A stretch of 64,000 nt of DNA. It comes from an uncultured Alphaproteobacteria bacterium (lineage in GTDB: Bacteria; Pseudomonadota; Alphaproteobacteria; HIMB59; GCA-002718135). The stretch is taken from assembly GCA_902620285.1 (NCBI GenBank), contig CACNHT010000001.1:45599-109598 (forward strand), read 5' to 3'. A program made the translations under genes and the position numbers. The notes under the pieces are model-generated. The model did no database searches, had not been told where the DNA came from, and was given only the letters and a program-made list of their open reading frames with translations. This document shows, piece after piece, positions 9,732-18,177 of this stretch (position 1 is the stretch's first letter; every line of letters begins with the position of its first letter).

Positions 9732-11207
9732 ATGGGAAAAAAAGCAGTAGTTATAGGAAGTGGTTTTGGGGGTATTGCGATTAGTTTAAGATTAAAAAAA
9801 TTGGGCTACGATACAACAATTATTGAAAAACTAGACGACCTTGGAGGAAGAGCAAGAGTTTTTGAAGTGAATGGATTTAAACATGATGCTGGACCAACAG
9901 TCATAACAGCACCATTTCTTTTTGATGAATTATTTAGTTTATTTGGAAAAAAAAGAGAAGATTATTTGAATTTTGTTCCTCTTGAACCCTGGTATAGATA
10001 TTATTTTCATGATGGTAAGACTTTTGATTATTGTTCTACAGTTGAAAAAACAAACAGTGAGATAAGTAAATTTGATAAAAGGGACATAAAAGGATATTCA
10101 AACCTTTTAAATCAATCAAAAAAAATATTTGATGTGGGTTTTACTAAACTAGCTGACAAACCATTCATTTCTTTTTTCAAAATGTTAGGCGTCATTCCCA
10201 ATTTAATTATTTTAAAAAGTTATTTCACAGTATCTCAACTTGTAAACAGCTATCTAAAAAACCCTTATCTTAGAAAAGCATTTTCAATTCACCCTCTTTT
10301 AGTTGGAGGTGATCCACATACAACAACATCAATTTATGCTTTAATTCATTATTTAGAAAGAAAATGGGGCGTGTTCTTTTGTATGGGTGGTACTGGTAAA
10401 ATTGTATCTGAGTTAAAAAAATTAATGGTTGATTCTGGTGTTAAAATTAAAACAAATACAGAAGCTAAAGAGTTTATTGTTGAAAAAAATAAGATTACAA
10501 AAATATTAACAAATAATGAAGAAATTACTGATCTAGACTTAGTTGTTTGCAATGCTGACCCACCAATGGTTTATTCCAATCTTTTAAAAAAACAAAATTT
10601 AAGCAGACCTGTATTAAAAGAAAAAAACTTATTGTATTCAATGGGGCTTTTTGTTCTTTTCTTTGGAACAAAAAAACAATACCATAAAGTTGCTCACCAT
10701 ACTATTTGGATGACTGAAAGATTTAAATCTTTACTTAATGATATATTTAAAAATAAAATTTTATCTGATGATTTCTCCTTATATATTCACAGGCCTACTG
10801 CAACAGACAAGTCATTTGCTCCAGATGGTTGTGATAGTTTTTACGTTTTATGCCCAGTACCTAATTTACAAGGCAAAATTGATTGGGATGTTGAATCAGA
10901 AAACCTTAAAAATAAGATAGTTAAAGAATTATCACAAACAATTATGCCAGATTTAGAAAAGAGTATTACAGATGTTTTTTGGATGAATCCTAAAGATTTT
11001 AAAAATGATTATAATTCTATGCACGGAGCCGGTTTTTCCATAGCTCCAATCTTTACACAATCAGCTTGGTTTAGATACCACAACAAGGATAAAAAAATTA
11101 AAAACCTATATTTTTCGGCGGCAGGTTCTCATCCAGGCGCTGGAATACCAGGAGTTCTTTCATCAGCTAAAGTTGTTGAAAACATAATTAAAGCTGAATT
11201 AAAATAA
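9732..11207 (+). CDS. crtI: Phytoene desaturase
   Basis: KKAVVIGSGFGGIAISLRL; GGRARVFEVNGFKHDAGPTVIT; LYFSAAGSHPGAGIPGVLSSAKVV. Confidence 0.95.
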   Translation: MGKKAVVIGSGFGGIAISLRLKKLGYDTTIIEKLDDLGGRARVFEVNGFKHDAGPTVITAPFLFDELFSLFGKKREDYLNFVPLEPWYRYYFHDGKTFDYCSTVEKTNSEISKFDKRDIKGYSNLLNQSKKIFDVGFTKLADKPFISFFKMLGVIPNLIILKSYFTVSQLVNSYLKNPYLRKAFSIHPLLVGGDPHTTTSIYALIHYLERKWGVFFCMGGTGKIVSELKKLMVDSGVKIKTNTEAKEFIVEKNKITKILTNNEEITDLDLVVCNADPPMVYSNLLKKQNLSRPVLKEKNLLYSMGLFVLFFGTKKQYHKVAHHTIWMTERFKSLLNDIFKNKILSDDFSLYIHRPTATDKSFAPDGCDSFYVLCPVPNLQGKIDWDVESENLKNKIVKELSQTIMPDLEKSITDVFWMNPKDFKNDYNSMHGAGFSIAPIFTQSAWFRYHNKDKKIKNLYFSAAGSHPGAGIPGVLSSAKVVENIIKAELK

Positions 11208-11209
11208 TA

Positions 11210-12091
11210 ATGATTGATTTAAAGCTCAATTCATCTGCTGACCTTAAAAAAGAGGGCAAAAGTTTTTACTGGGCAAGTTTTTTTTTACCAAAAAGTTACA
11301 AAAAAAATGCTGGGATTCTTTATTCAATTTGTAGATATTTTGATGATGTTGCTGATAAATATAGCGAAGATCAAACTATCTATCTCAAAAATTCAATTGA
11401 AGAAATAAGGACCAATAAAAATAATAAAGTAAATACTTTTTTACAAAAAAATGAAATTAACAATTTAATTTTTATAGATTTAATTGAGGGATTAATCTTG
11501 GATCAGAAAAAAATAAGAATTCAAAACAAGGAAGAACTTATAAAATACTCCTATCATGTTGCTGGCACTGTTGGATTAATGATGTCTAAAATTATAGGAG
11601 TAAAACATGAAAAGGCAGCACGATCCGCAATCGATTTAGGTATTGGAATGCAGTTAACAAATATAGCGAGAGATGTTTATGAAGACTCTAAAATGAAAAG
11701 AATATATTTACCTGCTAATTGGATACCTGGTATATCATTAAAAAATTTAACTGATCTTCATAACAAAAGTTTTGAAAAAGATGAAAGAATATCAAATGCA
11801 ATTCATGAAGTAATAGGACTTTCAGATAAGTTTTATGAAAATGGTTTTGCTGGTTTAAAATATATCCCAATATCTTCCAGATTAGGGATATTCATTGCGG
11901 CTAATATTTATAGAGCTATTGGTATAAAAATTAAATCTAATAAAAAAAAATATTTAAGAGAAAGGGTATATTTAAACTTATTAGAAAAATCTTTAATTAC
12001 ACTTAAATCAATTTTACTTTTTATTTTCATCCCTTTTATGAAATATCAGTATCAAAAAATTAGAGATAAACTCCCAAATGAAAATTTATAA
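11210..12091 (+). CDS. crtB: Phytoene synthase
   Basis: SFYWASFFLPK, YSICRYFDDVAD, YHVAGTVGLMMSKIIGV, LGIGMQLTNIARDVYEDSKMKRIYLP. Confidence 0.95.
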   Translation: MIDLKLNSSADLKKEGKSFYWASFFLPKSYKKNAGILYSICRYFDDVADKYSEDQTIYLKNSIEEIRTNKNNKVNTFLQKNEINNLIFIDLIEGLILDQKKIRIQNKEELIKYSYHVAGTVGLMMSKIIGVKHEKAARSAIDLGIGMQLTNIARDVYEDSKMKRIYLPANWIPGISLKNLTDLHNKSFEKDERISNAIHEVIGLSDKFYENGFAGLKYIPISSRLGIFIAANIYRAIGIKIKSNKKKYLRERVYLNLLEKSLITLKSILLFIFIPFMKYQYQKIRDKLPNENL

Positions 12092-13160
12092 AGCTGCAAT
12101 AATTGGCTTAGGCCCTAGCGGTTTAGCTGTAAATAAAATTCTTTACGGAGATAGTAGTAAAGAAATCATTGCATTTGAAAGTGAAGATATAAACAAAAGA
12201 AATAATATTTTTGGTTTTTGGTTAACAGATTGGATGAAGCCATTTGAAAAAATTATTGAAAAAAAATGGTACAAATGGACTATTGGTAACAAAGATATTG
12301 AGGTAATGCATACAAGTTTAGATAAACCCTACTGTGTCACTAGTTTTAAAACTTGGAAAAAATTTTGCTTAGAAACAAAAAATAAATTAGAAATCATAAA
12401 CAAACAAGTTGTTCGATATTTTCCTGAACAAAATTATTTTAAAATAATCACTATAGATGACAAAATATATTACGCTGAAAATATATATGATTCACGATCA
12501 GCAAAAGAAAAAAAAGGTGAATTATTACAACATTTTTTTGGAATTAATATTACCGTAGCAGACAATACTTTTAATGAAGATAATTTAACCTTGATGCATT
12601 TTACGGAAGAAAATAATGTTTTACATTTTATGTATATCCTACCATTTAGTCACAATAAAGCGCTTGTTGAATCGACAGTCTTTTCAAAAGATGTTTTTCC
12701 CAGTTCCTGGTATAGAGAAAAAATAAATGATTACTTAAAAAAAAATAATATTACTAATTTTAAAGAAGAGAGTTCAGAAAAAGGAGTAATACCAATGTTT
12801 TTTGCAGAGGAGAAAAGATCAGTTAATTCTAATATCTTTAATATCGGTATTAGAGGAGGTGCATGTAAGACCTCTACTGGATATGCCTTTTCATTTCTTA
12901 TTAAGCAAATTCAGTTGTTAAAAAATTCAAAGAACAACCATGTAAATATCCATAATTTTTTAGAAAGAAAAATGGATAAGGTTTTTATTAATTTTTTAAA
13001 AAATAATAGAGAAGATGGAAGGTCATTTATCAAGCTCGCATCTAATCTAAATGGAGATGAATTCCAAAGTTTTATGATGGGTGAATCAAGTTTACTAACT
13101 AAGTTAAAAATTATAAATAGTATGCCCAAACTTCCTTTTATAAAAGAATTATTTAAATAA
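12078..13160 (+). CDS. crtY: Lycopene beta-cyclase
   Basis: AAIIGLGPSGLAVNKIL; position between crtB and blh; GIRGGACKTSTGYAFSFLIKQI resembles the GxxAGxxxPxTGYxF region of CrtY. Confidence 0.87.
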   Translation: MKIYKAAIIGLGPSGLAVNKILYGDSSKEIIAFESEDINKRNNIFGFWLTDWMKPFEKIIEKKWYKWTIGNKDIEVMHTSLDKPYCVTSFKTWKKFCLETKNKLEIINKQVVRYFPEQNYFKIITIDDKIYYAENIYDSRSAKEKKGELLQHFFGINITVADNTFNEDNLTLMHFTEENNVLHFMYILPFSHNKALVESTVFSKDVFPSSWYREKINDYLKKNNITNFKEESSEKGVIPMFFAEEKRSVNSNIFNIGIRGGACKTSTGYAFSFLIKQIQLLKNSKNNHVNIHNFLERKMDKVFINFLKNNREDGRSFIKLASNLNGDEFQSFMMGESSLLTKLKIINSMPKLPFIKELFK

Positions 13161-13161
13161 C

Positions 13162-13980
13162 ATGTTAGCCGACCTTACAATTTTAAATATTATTTCTTTT
13201 TTATTAATTTTTTTCATTGGTCTTCCCCATGGTTCATTTGATGGTGCGGTTGCCTCTTTAGTAGGTTTTAGTAACAGAATTCAATTTCTACAATTCATAT
13301 TTTATTACCTAATTTTATTTTTTCTAGTCATTCTATTTTGGTTATATTTTCCTATTATTGCACTAACGATTTTTATTATAATGACTATTGCTCATTTTGG
13401 ATTATGTGATTGGACAAATTTTAAAATAAATAAATATAAGTATTCTATAAGTTTTACTTATGGAATGACTATTATTTTTGGAATAATATTTTTCAACGAA
13501 GATCAATCTTTTTTGATATTTGAATATCTGACAAATAATAATATTTATTCAATCCAAAAATATTTTTTTATCCCATATTTTTTAACATTATTATCTATAA
13601 TATATTTTATTTATCTTTCCTTCTTTGAAAAGAAATTACGAAAAGGAATTATTGAGATTCTATTTCTTTTATTAATTTTTTATTTTTTTGATCCATTACT
13701 AAGCTTTGCAATATACTTCTGTTTTTTTCATACTTACAAACATTTAAAACATTTGATTAAAAATATTTATTTAAATTTAAAAAATAAAAAATTTGTGATT
13801 TACTCCACGATAATTTTTACAGTAATTTCTTGGATTGGGGGTTTAGGAATTGCTTACTATTTAATTCAGAATTTATCATTATATGAGTCAATATTAAAAG
13901 TAATTTTCATTGGACTTGCTGCTTTAACCCTTCCTCATATGTTACTTGTTGATATTGTCTACAGAAGAAGATTTAAATAA
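13162..13980 (+). CDS. blh: Brp/Blh-family beta-carotene 15,15'-dioxygenase
   Basis: Multi-TM; FFIGLPHGSFDGAV, IAHFGLCDW, FCFFHTYKHLKHL, LPHMLLVDIVYRRR with the conserved histidines; follows crtY. Confidence 0.88.
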   Translation: MLADLTILNIISFLLIFFIGLPHGSFDGAVASLVGFSNRIQFLQFIFYYLILFFLVILFWLYFPIIALTIFIIMTIAHFGLCDWTNFKINKYKYSISFTYGMTIIFGIIFFNEDQSFLIFEYLTNNNIYSIQKYFFIPYFLTLLSIIYFIYLSFFEKKLRKGIIEILFLLLIFYFFDPLLSFAIYFCFFHTYKHLKHLIKNIYLNLKNKKFVIYSTIIFTVISWIGGLGIAYYLIQNLSLYESILKVIFIGLAALTLPHMLLVDIVYRRRFK

Positions 13981-14034
13981 ATCGTTTTCTCAAATATTGA
14001 CTTATAAATTCAAAGTGGTAATTGTGTAATTTAT

Positions 14035-14109
14035 GCGGGCGTAGCTCAGGGGTAGAGCGCAACCTTGCCAAGGTTGAAGTCGAGGGTTCGAATCCCTTCG
14101 CCCGCTCCA
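14035..14109 (+). tRNA. tRNA-Gly(GCC), CCA encoded
   Basis: GCGGGCG TA GCTC AGGGGTA GAGC GCAACCTTGCCAAGGTTGA AGTC GAGGGTTCGAATCCCTT CGCCCGC T CCA folds as a cloverleaf with GCC anticodon. Confidence 0.97.
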
Positions 14110-14110
14110 A
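14059..14110 (+). repeat. Copy 1 of 52-nt direct repeat (3' half of tRNA-Gly)
   Basis: 50/52 identity with 14811-14862. Confidence 0.95.
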
Positions 14111-14281
14111 GAGATCCGCCAAATATTAGATCTTGCAGAGTTAGCGAAACGGACTCATCGACACTACATCGACAGAAATTATAACTTCTTTTAACACTTT
14201 ATATATGAGTAGTAATAGTTTTGGTTGTTCGATAGTAAATTTTGAAGAAAAGATTAAAAAAAAATAGACAAAGTTTAATCT

Positions 14282-14710
14282 ATGCTTGATAATAAATGTG
14301 TGGGTAAACTTTTTTATGTTGCGTTATTTATTTATTTAATAGCACCCTCTACACTTTTTGCACAAGACGATTTGTCTGGTAAGGGGATCTTCTGCTATAA
14401 AGAAGACGAGTCAAGTGCAAGAGCTATTGGTGTAGAGTTTAGCACTAAAACTCAAGCAATTATTTATTTAGAAGAAAATACTGATCCAAGAAAACAAATT
14501 TATACATCTTATAAAACTTCAGCTGAACAAGTTGTTATAAAGGATTTGTCAGGATATTATGAGATTTATGTTAATAGAAAAAATTTAACAGTTGAGACAT
14601 CGCGGCAGGGTTATTGGTTTGGAAAATTTTGTATTATTGTTGAGCCTAAAGAATTAGAAAATCTATTTATAAAAAGTTTTTCTAAGTTTAAACAGGGCAA
14701 CATTCTTTAA
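14282..14710 (+). CDS. Small secreted/periplasmic hypothetical protein
   Basis: Signal peptide LFYVALFIYLIAPSTLFAQDD; lies between the two tRNA-Gly repeat copies. Confidence 0.55.
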   Translation: MLDNKCVGKLFYVALFIYLIAPSTLFAQDDLSGKGIFCYKEDESSARAIGVEFSTKTQAIIYLEENTDPRKQIYTSYKTSAEQVVIKDLSGYYEIYVNRKNLTVETSRQGYWFGKFCIIVEPKELENLFIKSFSKFKQGNIL

Positions 14711-14810
14711 GTCCATCGACACTATATAGACACTCAGCATAAAAAAAATAAAATAGACAGAATATTATGTTATATTTTTATAAGGATTATGGTGAGTAAG
14801 TTCGTACCTG

Positions 14811-14862
14811 GCAACCTTGCCAAGGTTGAAGTCGAGAATTCGAATCCCTTCGCCCGCTCCAA
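14811..14862 (+). repeat. Copy 2 of 52-nt direct repeat: tRNA-Gly 3'-half remnant (anticodon to CCA), GG to AA change in the T stem
   Basis: GCAACCTTGCCAAGGTTGAAGTCGAGAATTCGAATCCCTTCGCCCGCTCCAA; no 5' half upstream, so not a functional tRNA. Confidence 0.95.
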
Positions 14863-15045
14863 ATCCCAATTCCACCTTTATTTTTTAAAATCCATTTGCA
14901 ATTAAGTTGCAATGCAGTTTTACTATTTTGATCATTTAAAAATTAATATAGCAACTAAAGAATTTAATGATTGGGTACATCAAAAATAAATCCTATACTT
15001 TTAATACTTCCATAAATGATTGTTTTTTCTTCATCTTTATAACCA

Positions 15046-15687
15046 TCAATACCATTCATAAAACCAATTTTCATATAAGTTTAAGCTCTTTAATTTGTTA
15101 ATTAACTTTTTGTGATCATTAACCCAAACTTGATTTTTAATAACTAGTTTTGAACCATCAGCACTTGGTATCTTCTTACCTTCTGGATTACCATGAGTTT
15201 CACAAATTACCATTTCAACCTTTTCTTTATTTTCAATAATTTTAGGCATAATTTCATATTCTGAACCTTCAACATCCAATTTTATTAAGTCTATTTTTTT
15301 GTGTTCACTTAAAATTGTTTTTATATCCAAGCATTTCACGGATATTTTTTTATTTATATCTATTCCATCCTTTTGCGGCTTTAGAGTCGATCTTTGGTTA
15401 TAATCAAAAATATTTTTAGCTTTTTTGTGGAAATATAAAAAAGATGTCCCAGTAAAATTTGAAACAGCAAAATTAAACACTTTAATCTTTGGATTATTTT
15501 TAAATCTATTTATCATATACTTGCAACAACTTATATTAGGTTCATAACAAATAATATTTGAATTAAATTTCTTAAATAACAAATCTGCTATATCTCCAAC
15601 ATTTGCTCCTATATCTAATATAATTGAATTACTATCAATGTGATTTAGATTTAATAACATTTCCTGATATTTTGATAAAATGTTCAT
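15046..15687 (-). CDS. FkbM family methyltransferase
   Basis: ILDIGANVGDIADLLFKKF; ICYEPNISCCKYM; IDLIKLDVEGSEYEIM; METHGNPEG-like MVICETHG. Confidence 0.87.
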   Translation of the reverse strand: MNILSKYQEMLLNLNHIDSNSIILDIGANVGDIADLLFKKFNSNIICYEPNISCCKYMINRFKNNPKIKVFNFAVSNFTGTSFLYFHKKAKNIFDYNQRSTLKPQKDGIDINKKISVKCLDIKTILSEHKKIDLIKLDVEGSEYEIMPKIIENKEKVEMVICETHGNPEGKKIPSADGSKLVIKNQVWVNDHKKLINKLKSLNLYENWFYEWY

Positions 15688-15766
15688 AAGTAATCTACAT
15701 TTAAATAATTTATTAACAAATATATTCTATATACTAATTAAAATAATAAAATTTAAAAAATTTATA

Positions 15767-16618
15767 ATGAAGATTGATTTTAAATTTGTTCCAAGTTTTT
15801 CAACTTCTATTAATCCTAATTTTAAAAAATCCATTTTTTTTATGCATATACCTAAAAGTGGAGGAACAACAATAGATCATATTTTCATAAAATTATCAAA
15901 TATTCTAAAAAATTTTAATTTTATAAGATGTAAATATGATTCTGATACCAGCAAGATCAGATCATTTTCAAATCTTAACAATAACCCTAAACCGATATTT
16001 CTTTCTGGTCATTTAGATTATGATTTTACTGACAACCTTAAAAATTTTTTTAAATGTACAATTGTTAGAGAGCCAGTAAGTAGAGTAATTTCACATTATA
16101 AATTCAATATTTTTAAAATGAAGAAAACACCTCAAACGTATTCTTTTGAAAATTTTATTAATGACGAAGTTAATAGTAATAGAGATAATTTAATTACAAG
16201 ACATTTCTGTGGTCTTTTAAATAAAAATATTGAAATTTCTAATAATGACAAGAAAAATGCAATTAAAAATATTCATAATTTTGATAGTATTTCAACAATT
16301 GAAAATTGGGATAATTTTCTTTCTGATATCTTAACTGAATTTGGTTTGCCCTCAATTATATACTCTAAATTTCAACAACATAATTATGACTTTTCTTACC
16401 ATCCTAGTAAGAAAGATTTAGATTTGATTAAGGAAAACTTTGGATATGATATAGAATTTTATTCAAATGTATCTGAAAGAAAATATAATATTAAATTTAA
16501 AAGGACCCAAGAATATAACAAAGATATTTGTATTGTTTCACCATTTTTAAATGTTGAAAATAAATTATTTAGTGACGAAGAAGTTAAAAAATTATTAATA
16601 AAAAAAAATGAAATCTAA
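15767..16618 (+). CDS. Sulfotransferase family protein (ORF track start 15680)
   Basis: FFMHIPKSGGTTIDHIF (5'-PSB loop) and CTIVREPVSRVISHYKF (3'-PB motif). Confidence 0.87.
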   Translation: MKIDFKFVPSFSTSINPNFKKSIFFMHIPKSGGTTIDHIFIKLSNILKNFNFIRCKYDSDTSKIRSFSNLNNNPKPIFLSGHLDYDFTDNLKNFFKCTIVREPVSRVISHYKFNIFKMKKTPQTYSFENFINDEVNSNRDNLITRHFCGLLNKNIEISNNDKKNAIKNIHNFDSISTIENWDNFLSDILTEFGLPSIIYSKFQQHNYDFSYHPSKKDLDLIKENFGYDIEFYSNVSERKYNIKFKRTQEYNKDICIVSPFLNVENKLFSDEEVKKLLIKKNEI

Positions 16619-17336
16619 ATATTTAATTTTACAAATTGACATCGGTGAAGGAACCCAGTGGGGGAATACAAAAACAATTAATCCAATAAGAGAAATATTT
16701 ATTCCTTCAGTTAAAGAGTATTGTAAAAAATTTAATTATGATCACCAATTAATCACCAAAAGTATTTATGAGGAGAGAAATAAAGAATTTAATTTTTTAG
16801 AAACCAAAAAAAAACATTATTCTTTTGAAAGATATTTCCATTTCGAAAAAAATTATGAATTCATTATTTATCTTGATAACGACATATACATATATCCAGA
16901 TGCAAAAGAATTACCTAAAATTTCTGGTTTAATGAATGTTAAAGAACCTGAGGGAAACAGTTCAAAAATATTTAGAGAGGTTAACAATCTTGACGAGTCT
17001 TTCCCATATTTTAATTCTGGAGTAACATTTTGTGATAAAGAAACAGCGAAAAATCTATCAAATTATATGATATACAGATTAAAAAACAAAATTAGATCTA
17101 AAGGAAAGAATTCTGACAATATGCTATTAAATGAATTTATTATTGAAAATAAAAAAATATTTCAAGAACTGGGTCCAGAGTGGAACTATATGCCTCTTCT
17201 TCCAAATTGTAAAAGAATTAATGAGCCATATTTTTTTCATTTTGTTGGTATTCGAGGAAAAGAAATAATTAATAAACTTCAAGATAATAAAATACCAATT
17301 TTAGATTTTTTGAAAGAAATCAAAAAATTTAATTAA
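16608..17336 (+). CDS. Putative glycosyltransferase (GMA12/MNN10-like or GT8-like)
   Basis: ERYFHFEKNYEFIIYLDNDIYIYPDAKELPKI: DxD motif in context; SFPYFNSGVTFC; YFFHFVG. Confidence 0.6.
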   Translation: MKSKYLILQIDIGEGTQWGNTKTINPIREIFIPSVKEYCKKFNYDHQLITKSIYEERNKEFNFLETKKKHYSFERYFHFEKNYEFIIYLDNDIYIYPDAKELPKISGLMNVKEPEGNSSKIFREVNNLDESFPYFNSGVTFCDKETAKNLSNYMIYRLKNKIRSKGKNSDNMLLNEFIIENKKIFQELGPEWNYMPLLPNCKRINEPYFFHFVGIRGKEIINKLQDNKIPILDFLKEIKKFN

Positions 17337-17355
17337 TAATTGTTATTATAAAAAT

Positions 17356-17958
17356 TTATTTAGTTTTCATACTTATTCTAATGTTAAAACTTATGACTAT
17401 TCTTTCATCTTTAGAAAGATTTTCATTAACAGAATGATCTAAATAACTTGGAAATAATACTAATGCACCCTCTTTAGGGCTTATACCGTTTACTTGAGCG
17501 TTTAATGAATTTGGTGTTGTAGCGTTTGGGTGAGAATAAATTGGCGCAGGTCTAGGGTCATAAAAAATAATATCACCAGAATTTTCTGGAGCTCTAACAT
17601 AATAAGCTCCACTTACAGTGCTATTCCCATGCTGATGTCGCAAGTTTGCTGAACCACCTGTATTTACAATTGCCCACATATTACTAATTTTAGCTATTTG
17701 TTTTTTTGTATCCCAATTCATATCAATCATTAATTGTTCAATATGCTTTGATATAAAAAAGATAAAATTTTGAGGTTCTTTTTCATTAAGATCAAAATCT
17801 CTAGAATGCCATCCCTTTATATTGCTCTTATTTATTCCAACTTGATCACTACTTTGTTGTTTTTTTATATATTCATAAATTTCCTCATTAATTTTCTTAT
17901 AATTATCAAGCTGTATAGTCCAAACAGGCGTGGGGAAAAAAAGATTTGGTTTAGTCAT
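17356..17958 (-). CDS. Putative 2OG-Fe(II) oxygenase (TIGR02466-like)
   Basis: LFFPTPVWTIQLDN; LRHQHGNSTVSGAYYVRAPENSGDIIFYDPRP; GALVLFPSYLDHSVNENLSKDERIVISFNI. Confidence 0.82.
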   Translation of the reverse strand: MTKPNLFFPTPVWTIQLDNYKKINEEIYEYIKKQQSSDQVGINKSNIKGWHSRDFDLNEKEPQNFIFFISKHIEQLMIDMNWDTKKQIAKISNMWAIVNTGGSANLRHQHGNSTVSGAYYVRAPENSGDIIFYDPRPAPIYSHPNATTPNSLNAQVNGISPKEGALVLFPSYLDHSVNENLSKDERIVISFNIRISMKTK

Positions 17959-18033
17959 TATTTATATTTATAGTAATTTGTAGTGCCAGTAAACAAATCT
18001 AAATATTTACAGTAATAAAAAATAGTATTTAGT

Positions 18034-18177
18034 TTATTTAATATTAAAATATTTTTTTATTAGCATAACAGTTCTAATAATTCGTTGATGGTGTTTGTCA
18101 AAGTTTTTTCTTCCTGATACAATATGTGGATACTTTGAAATTAAATTCTTTACATATTTTGGCAGTTTTTTTTTCAA
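18034..18177 (-). CDS. Unlisted 47-aa basic small ORF (TTG start) overlapping the purH stop by TTGA
   Basis: Manual translation: LKKKLPKYVKNLISKYPHIVSGRKNFDKHHQRIIRTVMLIKKYFNIK*. Length is exactly 48 codons; overlap geometry typical of translational coupling. Confidence 0.4.
   Translation of the reverse strand: MKKKLPKYVKNLISKYPHIVSGRKNFDKHHQRIIRTVMLIKKYFNIK

Noticed and set aside
9732-14034. Proteorhodopsin gene in the carotenoid cluster
   Set aside because: No seven-TM retinal protein with a Schiff-base lysine motif was found; the multi-TM protein after crtY matches Blh.
14811-14862. Second tRNA-Gly gene
   Set aside because: Only the 3' half is present and the T stem is disrupted; it is a remnant, not a tRNA.
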